In this document: piece by piece, positions 1 through 11,900 of the stretch
Layout: every line of letters starts with the position of its first letter
Position numbering within the stretch: position 1 is the stretch's first letter
Origin: Clytia hemisphaerica
Lineage: Eukaryota; Cnidaria; Hydrozoa; Leptothecata; Clytiidae
DNA length: 64,000 nt
Direction: 5' to 3'
NCBI GenBank assembly: GCA_902728285.1
Contig: CACVBU010000198.1
Coordinates: 124,001 to 188,000 of the forward strand
Translations under genes and position numbers: made by a program
The notes under the pieces: model-generated
What the model was told of the DNA's origin: nothing
Seen by the model: the letters and a program-made list of their open reading frames with translations, nothing else
Databases searched by the model: none

Positions 1-3000
1 GAAATATACATATTTTTAAATCAACATAAAACCCCTTTAAACGACCGTTCCGTTTTCGCAAAGCGAAGAAATTTCGACACTAACAAATTATTTTTATAAG
101 TCAAACTTTTATTGATAATGTTTTCCAACTCAACTCTTTCTTTTTTATAAGAATTTTATAAGAACAATACGAGGCTCAAAAATTAAATACGCCGGGTTTT
201 GAGCAATTCAAAAACAATTTCAGGCTCAAAGTGCAAAAAAGGACAGCCAAACCTTTAAAAAAATTTACTGGTTCTTATAAAAAATAGTGTAAGTGACAAA
301 AAAGAACACACATGTTTCTTGTGCAATGGCTGAATGACCAACAACAAAGATATTACATTAGGCTTTAGGCTGGTAGTTTATCTGAATAAATTGAAAGACT
401 TCTATCCCATCTTTTTGTGAGTTTTTGAAACCATTACTTAGCTCTCTGTAAAACTTTTACAAAGACAAATTTATCAACAATTCAAAAATTATATTATACA
501 TTTCCCTTCAAAATTTAAAAGAAAATAGTGCGTAGTTTGAAAGATGATCTTGAGCTTTTCAGCCATTAGAACCTAGGTATACAATCTCTCAAAATGTGCT
601 ACCTCTTTATGATATCATTCACTTCAAATGTAGTATCAATTTTCCGAAAAGGAATCAGCAGCCTAGCAATAATTTCCAGTAAAGTAACTTATCAAGACTA
701 GTGAGATTTTTTGCGTGATGAAATTTTGTCTTTTTGTGAGTCTATTTTTGCGATATTGTGTGTTCGGCAAAAAGATGTTCCCAATGTTTCATTTATAAAA
801 TCAATCCAAACCAGTCCAAACTAATTTTTTCAAGAACCTTGCCTTGCAGAATAAAATTAAAAAACTTCTATAATTCATATAAGTATATATATCTAAGTAA
901 TGCCATTACTTTTTATTAGGCGGTAATAATAACAAGCGTTATCTACAATCTCACGTCAAAGAGTTTATGAAAATATAAGTTGATTCGCCAGTAAAAAACA
1001 CTTTTTTGTGAAAGATATCTTGTTTGAAAATATATTCGAGCTAGCATCAAAAGTAACATACAGGTACTTTTATCATTTAAGTTGTCTTTTGGGCTAAAGT
1101 CATCAATCATGCTTTTGTTATCACTTTATCGTACAAATATAAATCGGCATTATTCTAATTGATGATGATCAAGCTCCAATGTTAAACAAAAATCTCTCGA
1201 GAGTCAGCAAGCGATAATGGAGGAATCAACAATCAATCAAGCCAAATCAAAATGATTCCATTATCGAATAAATATTGAAGAAATCTTCAAAGACGAAAAT
1301 AGCAACTAGTAATTATCATTTTGATTCTGCTTTCCAGTACAGTCTTCTCTTTTGTCTCGTAAACATTGCACGGAATAACATGGAACTGGCACAATTTATA
1401 TTCAGCAGGATAGGACCATTTTATTATTCTCCATCAATCACAATGCAATCTGTTCATACAGTCATAATACTATGTATATTTTGGTTTTATGCTGCTTCTT
1501 TGTTGTGCACGTTCACCCACCAAAACTCTGAAACACTGCTGATTCAGCCAGTCGGCCGATCGGTAGTTAAAAAAGTCACCCATGCCATCACATCAATCAA
1601 GCTCCTTCACCTGAACCCTGAAGACAGAAGAGATGAAAATAATTATAGTTAGAGTAAAATGAAATAAACACACGACCCATATGAATAAAAATAAGCCTGT
1701 GGAAAGAAAACATGGCCATATGCATATGATATCCATGAAACACATGGCCGAGAAAAAAACATTTTGTTTTGTGAGATGAAATCCAATTTAATACAAAAAA
1801 GTCAACACAAAGAAAAAGTACTAATGTAACATTCCAAAGGTAGTTGAAACTATAAAGGTGAAAAAAAAATGAAGATTTACCTTTCAATGGGCCATAAATC
1901 AGTCCAAAAGTTAATGCATGCACCTCAAAAACCGAAGAGATTCGTTGGTTTTCAGGGCCATCTTTGTTGTTTTGAAAATGAAACGCAGAAAAAAAAGACT
2001 GGGGCCCAGACATCTGGAAAGAAGCGGGAAAAAAGCAAAGGAGATAAAGTTTTGGTACTATTACTATTATTTGTACAAAAGTTGCAATTTTCATAAAAGA
2101 TCTTACATTATAATACTCAAAACATAGATTATATTCTATTAAAATAAGTAATTTATGAAACAAATACTTCAAATAGTGCTAAACTAATTTTAACCCCATC
2201 CAACACGAAGCAAAGTCGATATTTCGCCATCCCACCGGCTCATTTTCAGAAATTTTCGTACATATACAGATTTTTTTACGCCACGCGCAGATCTAGAGAA
2301 AGGATGCTACACTCCCTATTCGGGCGCTTCGCGCCCTCAAAACGGTCGTTCCGCAAAAAAGTAAAAGTGTTACTAAAATAATTATATCGAGTTTGAATAT
2401 CCAATCAAGTGCAAGGTGTCTGTTTTGTGCCGTTGTTTTGCACACTTGCAAAACATAAACAAAGATGGCGATTTTTGTCAAGGCAGAAACCTGCTGATTT
2501 TTTAAGCTGGAGGCATCTTTTGCATGTAATGACTTTGCTGCTGTTCACACTATGAGAAATGTTTCTCAAGTATCATCATTGAGGCTATTTACCACTTCCT
2601 CTGGGAGACGTGAGAGCTGTCCTATCCTCTATTTGCTGATGTGGCTGTCAACTGAAATTTTCGATAAATGGTATACTGTGGTATCCAAACTTCATGGTAC
2701 ATTTTTGTGATAATTGATTGGAGTAACCATCCTTATTATTAAACTATTTTTATGACTTGTCAAGTAAATATCTGTAACAGTCAAGTCAGATTTAAATAAA
2801 ACAACATTCAAACAATGATTTTTAGTCACGTTGTCAGCCAATACTTTACACTGTTCAACTATTCGAGTAACGCTTTTACTACGAAAAAGATCATACGCCG
2901 TCGAATATTGCCAGGTGATTGTGGTCAGTAACATTCGTTGAGGGGGTACGCTGCTTGAAGAACGGACAAATATTTGAAGGAGTTTCCTTATTATTCAACA

Positions 3001-3669
3001 TGACATTAGAAAGACTTTATTGTGGTTTGAGATCAAGCAAACGCTTATTATGTACGTACAATGCAACACAAAGAACGGGGTCAAATTGTGAATGTTTTGT
3101 TCACTAATAATAGGCCCGTTTCATGTGACGTCACATGTTTATATCGGCTCGTTACGACCCGCAAAACGGCCCGACTTTCAGAGGCAAAAAAAGACAACAA
3201 CACTAGCTGGAGGCACGCAGTTTATGTCAATTTTCTCAGGATCTGGAAGGAATTTTGAATAGAAATTTTAATATGTTATCTAATAACTATATAGGATTCT
3301 TATACTAAAATTTCATGAAATTCTGATGAAGAGATTTTGAATAATAAAGTCAAAACTGCCTTTTTCCAGCGGGCGCTTCGTGTTTTATGCCTCTGAAAAA
3401 CCGTAACTATTTTGGCGCATGCGCATACAAACGCGAAAAATCAAAACATTGAAACGGGTCTATACACGCTTCGATTATATTTTGAATCTTTTTCAGTCAG
3501 GAGTAGAAAATTTCAAATTCACTGGTCATTCACTGGTGCTGGTGGTCATTATTCAGTTCAAACACTTCAATTCCCAAAAAAATAAGCACTTTAGAAGCAT
3601 TTTCCTCAAAACTATTGGGAGTGTTACTGGCGAAGTGAAATGGAGATATTTGTGATCGCCGCCTTAGAA
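1..3669. other. No gene recognised; AT-rich flank
   Basis: No reading frame here looks like a protein I know; the open stretches are short, AT-biased and lack plausible exon borders. The missing 5' exons of POLE2 should lie here or upstream of the window, but I could not find them. Two short motifs, around 46-66 and around 2330-2361, contain AACGACCGTTCCG-like and GCGAAGCG-like words in opposite orientation. They recur near 7531-7557 and 47404-47445 and may be the ends of a degenerate 2.3-kb element. Confidence 0.5.
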
Positions 3670-3671
3670 TA

Positions 3672-4103
3672 CTTTAGGCGTACAAACTTTCGCGAGCAGA
3701 AACTTTCGCGAGGACGAAAAATCGCGAAATTCACGATATTTACTTTCGCGAATTTAACGGAAAAATATTTTTCGCTAGCATAAACTTGCGCGAATCAAGA
3801 CGTAAAATTGAGAATTTTCACATGAAAAAATGGCTTAGAGACACAAATACTTCTTGGGTTGGCTTGAAACATTTGTCCTTTGACTTATTAGTCTTTTAGC
3901 AGGCTAAAAAGTGCCATAAAAGTTACATTTTATTCAAAGTTTGAAGTTTTACAAATTTTCTATTTTGTCAAGAATTTTTCGCGAGCATAAACTTTCGCGA
4001 ATGGCCCTTCCTAGAATTTTTAAAGACATTTACTTTCGTGAAAAGGGCCAAAATTCGCGAAAATCGTGAAAGTTTCTGCTCGCGAAAGTTTCTAAGCCTA
4101 AAG
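3672..4103. mobile_element. MITE with TCGCGA-rich terminal inverted repeats, TA target
   Basis: The left end (from CTTTAGGC at 3672) and the right end (GCCTAAAG up to 4103) are inverted copies of each other for about 45 bp, both rich in the word CTTTCGCGAG. A TA dinucleotide flanks each side (3670-3671 and 4104-4105), the target duplication typical of Tc1/mariner-type elements. There is no coding capacity. It resembles the MITE at 42742-43220 in its use of TTCGCGA words but its tips differ. Confidence 0.75.
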
Positions 4104-4105
4104 TA

Positions 4106-4566
4106 TACGTTAATTGGATAAATTTTGGCAAGGATTTAATTTGGCAATTGGCCAAAATACGAATTTTGACGGGGATTTAGCTAATTTGACGATAGATCAA
4201 TTTCATAAAGTTTAGCGGGATTCAATTTGGTGAAATGCTGATTTTGAGACACTTAAATGGGTAAAAATTACTATAAAATATACTAAAAAGTTGTTATTTT
4301 TTACACAATATTCTTTTTGTTAAATTTGGCAGGGATTTAGTTTGGCGAATGGTCATTTTTTGAAATTTTGGCGGTGATTTGATTGGGCGATATTTGTTAA
4401 AATTTGCATTCAAGGGGTTTGAAGTCATTGCATGATTTGCTTTTTTGATTGCACGAATGTGTGAAAACTAGAGAATGTAGTGAATTATAAATTAGTGATA
4501 TTTTTGTGAAAATGGAATTTTTTACAGTGCCACTTTTAGTTAGGACATCCTAACGATCAAAAAGTC
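4106..4566. repeat. Degenerate GGATTTAATTTGGC repeats
   Basis: About five loose copies of a phrase like GGATTTAGTTTGGCGAAT occur between 4130 and 4410, spaced irregularly. No coding potential is seen. It is probably a decayed repeat element that the Penelope-like element inserted beside. Confidence 0.35.
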
Positions 4567-4584
4567 TATAATAGTACAATTTCT

Positions 4585-6222
4585 ATCTTGTTTCTATCTT
4601 GAAAAGATCAACCAGAAATTACGTGTAGCACTCAACCTTAACCAATGGAAAAGTACGGGAGAAGTAATCGACTGGTTCAAAAACATCAATGAAAAAGATA
4701 AATATACATTCATGATGTTTGACGTAAAAGACTTCTACCCTTCGATCAAAGAGAAACTGTTGAAAAAGGCAATGAAATTCGCCGAGAAACACGTACAAAT
4801 CGACCAGAAGGACAAAGAGATAATTCACCATGCCCGTAAATCGCTGTTGTTCAACAAAGGTAAAAGCTGGTTGAAAAAGGGAGACGAACTGTTCGACGTT
4901 ACCATGGGCGCGTACGACGGGGCCGAAATTTGTGAACTTGTCGGTTGCTTTATCCTAGCCAACCTACCAGTAAGATACAAAAGGAGTGACATCGGACTTT
5001 ACCGTGACGATGGACTGGGTGTACAAAAAAACAAAAACGGGCAGCAAGGCGAGAAAATCAAGAAAGACTTCCAAAAAGTATTTCAAAAATATGATCTCGA
5101 AATAGTCATCCAATGCAACATGAAAACGGTAGACTATCTGGATGTAACGCTTGATTTAAACAGCGGCTGCTACCGACCGTACCACAAACCAAACAACGAG
5201 CTGAGTTACGTACATGTACAATCAAATCATCCACCAGTCATCCTCAAACAGATTCCACTGTCTATCCAGAACAGGCTATCAAATTTATCTTCAAACGAAG
5301 ATATATTCAACGCAACCGTCCCGTATTACGAAGACGCCCTGAAACGATCCGGGCACAACCATAAATTCGAGTACACGCCTAAACAAAACAACAATCGTCG
5401 ACATAAAACAGAAAAAGAAACATCATATGGTTCAATCCACCGTTCAATAACAACGTTGCAACAGATATCGGTCGACAATTCCTGAATCTTGTCAAAAAGC
5501 ACTTCCCCAGAGGACACAAATTCAACAGAATCTTTAACAAGAACAGTATAAAGGTCAGCTACAGTTGTATGCCAAATATGAAATCGATAATCAACATGCA
5601 TAACAAAAAAGTTTTGTCTACCAACGAAAACACAAACGAAAACCAGACCTGTAACTGTACACAGAGACAGCTATGTCCCATGCAGCAGAACTGCCTGGTA
5701 AAAAGTATCGTTTACGAAGCAACAGTCACCAGCGATTTACTAAACTACGGAGAGAGGAAATACATTGGACTTTGTGAAAGTACGTTTAAAAAAAGATTCA
5801 CCAGCCACAAGTCAAACTTTAACCTAGAAAGATACCGCAACAACACAGCTTTATCCGCTGAAGTATGGCGTATCAAAGACCTAAACGGCGAACCAACCGT
5901 ATCCTGGCGAACCATTCGCAAATCCAAAGCATTCACTCCAGATACCAAACGATGCAATTTGTGTCTTGCCGAGAAATTCGAGATCGCGAACTATCCTGGC
6001 AAGAACTTACTGAATAAGAGATCAGAAATTATTGCCACAGACGAAAATTTCAGCTTGATATCTTTGAACCACCTGATGACGTTCAAATGTGACGTCATAA
6101 ATATTTTTTGAAGACAACATATTGTATTTTATTTTCTAACGTTATCTCATTTCACTGAAGATTGGTGCCTGTGCACCATGAAACTCTGAGTTTGAAACAA
6201 AGATATTGTGTCAACTCTTTAT
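4585..6222 (+). mobile_element. Penelope-like retroelement, 5'-truncated, C-terminal GIY-YIG
   Basis: The insert is bounded by a perfect 18-bp direct repeat, TATAATAGTACAATTTCT, at 4567-4584 and 6223-6240, which I read as the target-site duplication. It encodes a reverse transcriptase followed by a GIY-YIG endonuclease, the canonical Penelope-like order. Coding starts mid-domain just after the left duplication, so the copy is truncated at its 5' end, as target-primed reverse transcription often produces. There is no poly(A) tail; a short 3' UTR of about 110 bp follows the stop at 6111. What the full-length element encodes upstream cannot be seen here. Confidence 0.8.
4602..6111 (+). pseudogene. 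Penelope-like RT and GIY-YIG endonuclease, frameshifted
   Basis: Reading runs in one frame from about 4602 to about 5415 and in another from about 5415 to the TGA at 6109-6111. The first part has RT motif A (FDVKDFYPSI, near 4718), motif B (MGAYDGAE, near 4904) and motif C as YRDDG (near 5000), a YxDD variant with arginine. The second part has a conserved linker containing IIWFNPPF and then a GIY-YIG nuclease: IVYEA, then YIGLCES, then KKRFTSHK (5700-5820). The frame changes inside an A-rich stretch near 5400-5425, so one small indel accounts for the break. The 5' half of the RT is missing, so no active enzyme can be made. Confidence 0.75.
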
Positions 6223-6240
6223 TATAATAGTACAATTTCT

Positions 6241-6552
6241 TGTTAACTACACATCATTGTGTTATTGTTTTTATGACCTCGTGATTGAGTCTTTTTTCTA
6301 AGGGTATGTATGTTGAAAAATTCTAGAAGGATCTATTAAAACTCATCAAATTATTTTTAGCTCAAAAGCCTTGTATGAAATACCCTTTTAGAAACCAAAA
6401 GACACTGAAAAACACAGAGAAAACTTGAAATATATTTTTGAATTTTAAATAAGATAAAAGCATTTTTCAACCAAACCAAAACATGATATGTGAAATTTTG
6501 CATTTCATAAGTTTCTTAGTTTACACTGTAATACCCTATGTCCGCTATGTTA
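6241..6552. other. No feature seen
   Basis: AT-rich spacer between the Penelope-like insert and the TTAA palindrome. I see no exon, RNA or clear repeat in it. Confidence 0.4.
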
Positions 6553-7235
6553 TTAAAGTCTATTCACGATAAGTGTGCACTCTTTTTTCTTTTACCTATA
6601 ACTTTTGAAGGAATTCTTCAATCTTTATAAATTTGGTAGCATTGGAAAGATATTAGTGAGTGGAATAATTTGAAATAAAAAAAACTTTAAAAAGATTGTA
6701 AAAATGAAGATGAAAATGAAGAAGAAAAAAATGAAGATCTTGTAGAAAAGTGCTATAACTATCATTTTCACTGAAGTGAGTCCTTAATCATCGAACGTCA
6801 TCACTGTGAAAAAAATTCTCAAAAATAATCATTCAGTCAAAAGATATCAAACAAAGTTATAAGCTGATTGAAGTCTAAAAACGCTGTTTTCTGCAGTTTT
6901 TTGCTGTTTTTTGGGGTCAATCACTTATGAACTTTGTATCATAACTTTATATTGAATAAATATTTTAATAAAATTTCTTCACAGTGATTATCTCCTAAGA
7001 TCAAAGAATCTCTCCAGTGAAAATGAAAGTTATAGCACTTTTCTACAAGATCTTAATTTTTTTCTTCTTCATTTTCATCTTCATTTTTAGAATTTTTTTT
7101 AAGATTTTTTTATTTCAAATTGTTCCACTCACTAATATCTTTCCAATGATACCAAATTTATAAAGATTGAAGAATTCCTTCAAAAGTTATAGGTAAAAGA
7201 AAAAAGAGTGCACACTTATCGTGAATAGACTTTAA
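6553..7235. mobile_element. Near-perfect palindromic MITE with TTAA ends (piggyBac-like)
   Basis: The left arm begins TTAAAGTCTATTCACG at 6553 and the right arm is its reverse complement, ending at 7235. The arms match for over 300 bp each and pair almost to the centre near 6900, where GTTATAAGCT and its counterpart face one another. TTAA at both tips is the target sequence duplicated by piggyBac-type transposases, so this is most likely a non-autonomous relative. RNA read through it would form a very long hairpin. No protein is encoded. Confidence 0.8.
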
Positions 7236-7786
7236 GTCCATACTACCACGATGCTACTCTTTAGAGTTTTTATTTTTTTATTTTTGTTTATTTACCTTGT
7301 GGAAATTTATATTGAACAGATATCTTTATACTTTTAATCAGGGAGATTTATTTAAAGCTACAAGTATTACACAATCGAGCAAAAATGACTTTTTGTCTTC
7401 TAACTTTCCAACATCCTCTTCTTTGGCATTATTGTTATGACTCACTGGAAATATAAATTCTAGGTGTAATGTAAAATTCTTATTAGTTTGTTTTTTTAAT
7501 TCGATTTCTTGTACATTTTGAGATTTCCTTGCTTTGCGAAAACAGAACGCTCGTTCCTTTTATGTTGATTTCAATGCATTTACCGGACTTGCTAGCTTTG
7601 GTATAAGATCTTTTACCAGTTGTCGTGGAAATTTCTTTTCCATGACGACTCCATCATTTTCGAGTATCTTTTCGACTAACGAACGTGAAAGTTTTCTGTT
7701 ATGTGATAAAACTTCTCTTATATTTGTCCCAGGACAAAAATTTGCATGTTATTAGCCTGTAGCTACCACCTTTTTACTTGATTTTT
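7236..7786. other. No gene recognised; contains one TTTGCGAAAACAGAACG motif
   Basis: The only notable thing is the motif at 7531-7557, which is the reverse complement of the end motif at 47404-47430. I looked here for the POLE2 exon that should precede 8914 and did not find one. Confidence 0.4.
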
Positions 7787-8885
7787 GGACCTACCCCGGT
7801 GGGGTGGAGGTCCTATAAATTAACCTTTGTCCGTTCGTCCGTTCGTTCGTTATTAGCTTTCCTCGTGATTGGCTCATTAGTTTTTTCTGATTTTTTGCAC
7901 AAAGATGTGTAACTATAAACCCTCGAATGTGACGAAGCCTGATTTTCTAAAAAAAAATTTTTGGGGCAAATTTGGGCCAAAAAACGGCTAAAAAACGGGT
8001 TTTTTGGACTTTGTGAAAAATTGGATCGTTAACTTTTTCTGATTTTTTGCATGAAAGTAGGGTACCATCATAGGTAAAAGATGGCTCAAGCAGATATTTT
8101 CAAAAAAATTTTGTTGGCTCAAAAAACGCATGTTTATCTATAAGAATCACTATTATTAAGCGTACACCAATGTTCTTAGTTAAATTACTCAATTTCTTTA
8201 TGAGATAGATGTTTTTTTTGCTCATGAGAGCTTACTTTTGAAGAATGTGTGTGTTTCGACATGAAATTTTGGTTTCTTGGCGTGTTTTCATAAAAAAACT
8301 GGCCAAATTCGATATTTATTTATAAGCACATTATCAATTACTTAGGTATTAGCTTTTCTCGAGATTGGCTTTTTGATTCTTTATGATTTTTTGCACAAAG
8401 ATGCATAACTTTAAACCCTCGAATGTGACGGAGCTCGAATTTTGGGAGAAAAAAATTTTGGGCCAAAAAACGGCTAAAAAACGAGTTTTTTGGACTTTGT
8501 GAAAAATTGGATCATTTTAAACTTTTTCTGATTTTTTGCATGAAAGTAGGGTACCATCATAGGTAAAAGATGGCTCAAGCAGATTTTTTCAAAAAAATGT
8601 TGTTGGTTTAAAAAACGCATGTTTATCTATAAGAATCATTATACATCAATGTTCTTAGCCTAATTACTCAATTTTTTGATGAGATGGATGTTTTTTTTGC
8701 CCACAAATTCTTGAATATGAAAGAATATTTCAAGAGCATGAAATTTTGGTTTCTTAACGTTTTTTTATAAGAAACAAACGACTAATTTTAATAGATCGTC
8801 ACTATTTGTGTTCTGAATGATTGTTTAATGGTCACGCTCACGTAAATATCAATTATATGTGTTAAATGCATAACCAGGTAGGTCC
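7787..8885. mobile_element. 1.1-kb repeat family, copy 1 (GGACCTACC termini)
   Basis: It starts GGACCTACCCCGGT and ends AACCAGGTAGGTCC, a 14-bp inverted terminus with one mismatch. Inside are two imperfect direct subunits of about 490 bp (roughly 7850-8330 and 8345-8800), each holding the phrases GATTTTTTGCACAAAGATG, CCCTCGAATGTGACG and GAAAGTAGGGTACCATCA. A second full copy lies at 10932-12024 and a partial one at 27805-28262. No protein is encoded; it is probably a non-autonomous DNA element. The sequence ATAAAAGTATCACTTGTT follows both full copies, so the element may extend 18 bp further. Confidence 0.7.
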
Positions 8886-8913
8886 ATAAAAGTATCACTT
8901 GTTCTTCTTGAAG

Positions 8914-11900
8914 GTGATGTCTAAATTCAAAGTTTTGTTGAGCGGTTATTCGCAAATGCCACCTACAGCATTCATCATTTGTGGAAACTTTCTATCACAA
9001 CCGTACGGAAGCAAACATCAAACCGTCTTGAAGAACGGATTCAAAGAATTAGGTGGGTAAAGTTCTTGATTCGGGGAATTTTCGTGCTTCCATCATGTTT
9101 CAATAATTCACCCCTATGTATTTATAACACTTCGTTTAAATTCAGATTCTTTTTGATTGCGCTGAGAGTGACTTATTAAGCCAAGGGTTCCCAGCTAAGA
9201 GGCTAAAACAACCAAAACTCTTAGTGTTTATACTTTTCAGCCAATTTGATCAATATGTTTCCTTCGATCATTGAGAGCAGTCGATTTTTGTTCGTACCTG
9301 GACCGCAAGATCCTGGACCAGGAAATATCCTGCCACGGCCACCTATTTCAAAATTCATCACTGAAGAAATTCGGAATAAGATCCCGTTTTGTGACTTCCT
9401 GAGCAATCCATGCAGGTATGTATTCCATTCCACATAAAGGGGAAGGACATTTTTTACACTCTCGTAATGCTAATTTTAAGCAAATTTGTGTGAGGGAACT
9501 TAAGTCTTTAGTCTTGATTTCTGAAACTTTGAATCATCGAATTTTAGGTTGCAATATTGTTCACAAGAGTTTACCATTTTCCGCGAAGATTTGATAAACA
9601 AGATGTGTCGTAATAGCATCCACCTGCCCGATGACCTCACAAACATCCCTAATCATGTAAGTTTGTACATCTTATCTTGGCAACAAGGGTGATATGGTGG
9701 GGGACAAATCATTTGATAGAATAACCTATTTCCCTACATCTATCTAAATGAAAGTGTTCTGTTACAAAAAGACGCAATACCCTTTTAAAAAGACGTTAAT
9801 CAATAAAGGATGTACCGAAATACAGTGTGTTTGAAAAGAAAAGGAACACTTCAATCAAAAATTCCGTTGTATTATCTCTCATACTCACACAATTGATTTC
9901 TCATTATTGTCAAAAGCTCGTTTAACTATCATTCTCTCTGTGGCTCCGACTTTGAATGCTAACAAAGCATTCCCTTCTCGCTATTCACCATTACCAAAAA
10001 ATGCAATGTAATAAAAAAACTTAAATGATTATTTCCTTGCTGTAATATATTCATTTCATTTCCAGCATTAGTACTAGTTAATCATGTCATTTCGTATTCT
10101 GCTGAAAGAACGCCTCCGCAAACGAAAGTAGATTATCTTTCCCTTCTTTAACGAAGATAAATATTGATCGTGCTTTATCTGCATTTCGTGTGGGAAGTTA
10201 TTATGAAAAAAATTAGGAATGATGCTCACACGAGATTTGGCGAGCGTTTCGCTTCCTTCTTCGCATGTTTCGCTGATCAAGGTGTTTCGCAAAAATGTTC
10301 ATATTTGCCTTCATGATCAATTATAATGTATAATGTTTCCTGCCAAATTATGCCTGATTAATTATCAGTTCAACGAGTTCATCGCTTGGCAGCCATTCCG
10401 TGGATTAATTATAAGAATGGTGGTTTTGTTACCTATAGAGTTATTTGTCCTGCTGTTTTCATTTCTTGTCCAATTAATATGATAATGCCTCCATGCTATT
10501 TAAAATGCTAAATCTACTTTATATTTGATCGAAGATACAGAAGGATTAATTCCCTAAATCTGTTTCTCTCTTTTACGAGAGAAAATCAGCTTAAGGCATT
10601 ATCATGATGCATCTTTTCATAACATTTTCCACGCAGTAAAAGGTATTACCAATGATATATTATTTATCGCGGTCAACATCAGCTTAAAAGATTTTTTTCA
10701 TTTCTCATTTTGTCGGTATCAGCACAAAAAAATGACAGAAATCGTTTCTATTATAAAACACAAGATAGTGTAGATAAAAATAATTGAGTACTTTTTAAAC
10801 ATGAAAGTTATTACTTTTTAAACCCAACAACTGTAAATTAAGGGTGGAGACAAAACGCAGAACGGCGGAATGCCGGAATGCCGGAACCGGAATAGCTGTT
10901 CCGGCCGGAATATGATTTTTTTTATTTTTTTGGACCTACCCCGGTGGAGGTCCTATAAATTAACCTCTGTTCGTCCGTTCGTTCGTTTGTTCGTTCGTTA
11001 CCAACTTTTCTCGAGATTGGCTCATTAGTTTTTTCTGATTTTTTGCACAAAGATGTGTAACTATAAACCCTCGAATGTGACGGAGCCCGATTTTCGAAAA
11101 AAAAAATTTTTGGGCAAATTTGGGCCAAAAAACGGCTAAAAAAATGGGTTTTTTGGACTTGGTGAAAAATTGGATCATTAATTTTTTCTGATTTTTTGCA
11201 TGAAAGTAGGGTACCATCATAGGTAAAAGATAGCTCAAGCAGATTTTCGCAAAAAAATTTTGTTGGCTCAAAAAACGCATGTTTATCTATAAGAATCACT
11301 ATTAACAAGCATACATCAATGTTCTTAGTCAAATTAATCAATTTTTTTTATGAGATAGATGTTTTTTTGCTCATGAGGGCTTATTTTTGAAGAATATGTG
11401 TGTTTAGACATGAAATTTTGGTTGCTTGGCGTGTTTTTATAAAAAAAAACTGGCCAAATTCAATATTTTTTTATAAGCACATTATGAATTACTTAGGTAT
11501 TAGCTTTTCTCGATTGGCTCTTTCTTCTTCTTATGATTTTTTGCACAAAAGATGCATAACTATAACCCTCGAATGTGACGGAGCTCGATTTTTGAAAAAA
11601 AATTTGGGGGGTAAATTTCAGCTAAAAAACGATCAAAAAAAGAGTTTTTTTGCGAAATATTGGATCGTGATTTTTTGCATGAAAGTAAGTAAAAGATGGC
11701 TCAAGTAGATTTTTGTAAAAAAAGAATTTTTCAGCTCAAAAAACGCATCTTTATCTATAAGAATCACTATTAATAAGCATACATTAATGTTCTTAGCCAA
11801 ATTACTCAATTTTTTGACGAGATGGATGTTTTTTTTGCTCACGAAGTCTTGAATATAAAAGAATATTTCAAGAGCATGAAATTTTGGTTTCTAAATTTTT

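Noticed and set aside
1275..1652. 125-codon + strand frame
   Set aside because: AT-biased, with no recognisable domain, no homologue I know and no splice support; the length is within chance for this composition once alternative starts are allowed.
1597..2172. 191-codon minus-strand frame
   Set aside because: Phe/Tyr/His-rich composition typical of an antisense AT-rich sequence; no domain recognised.
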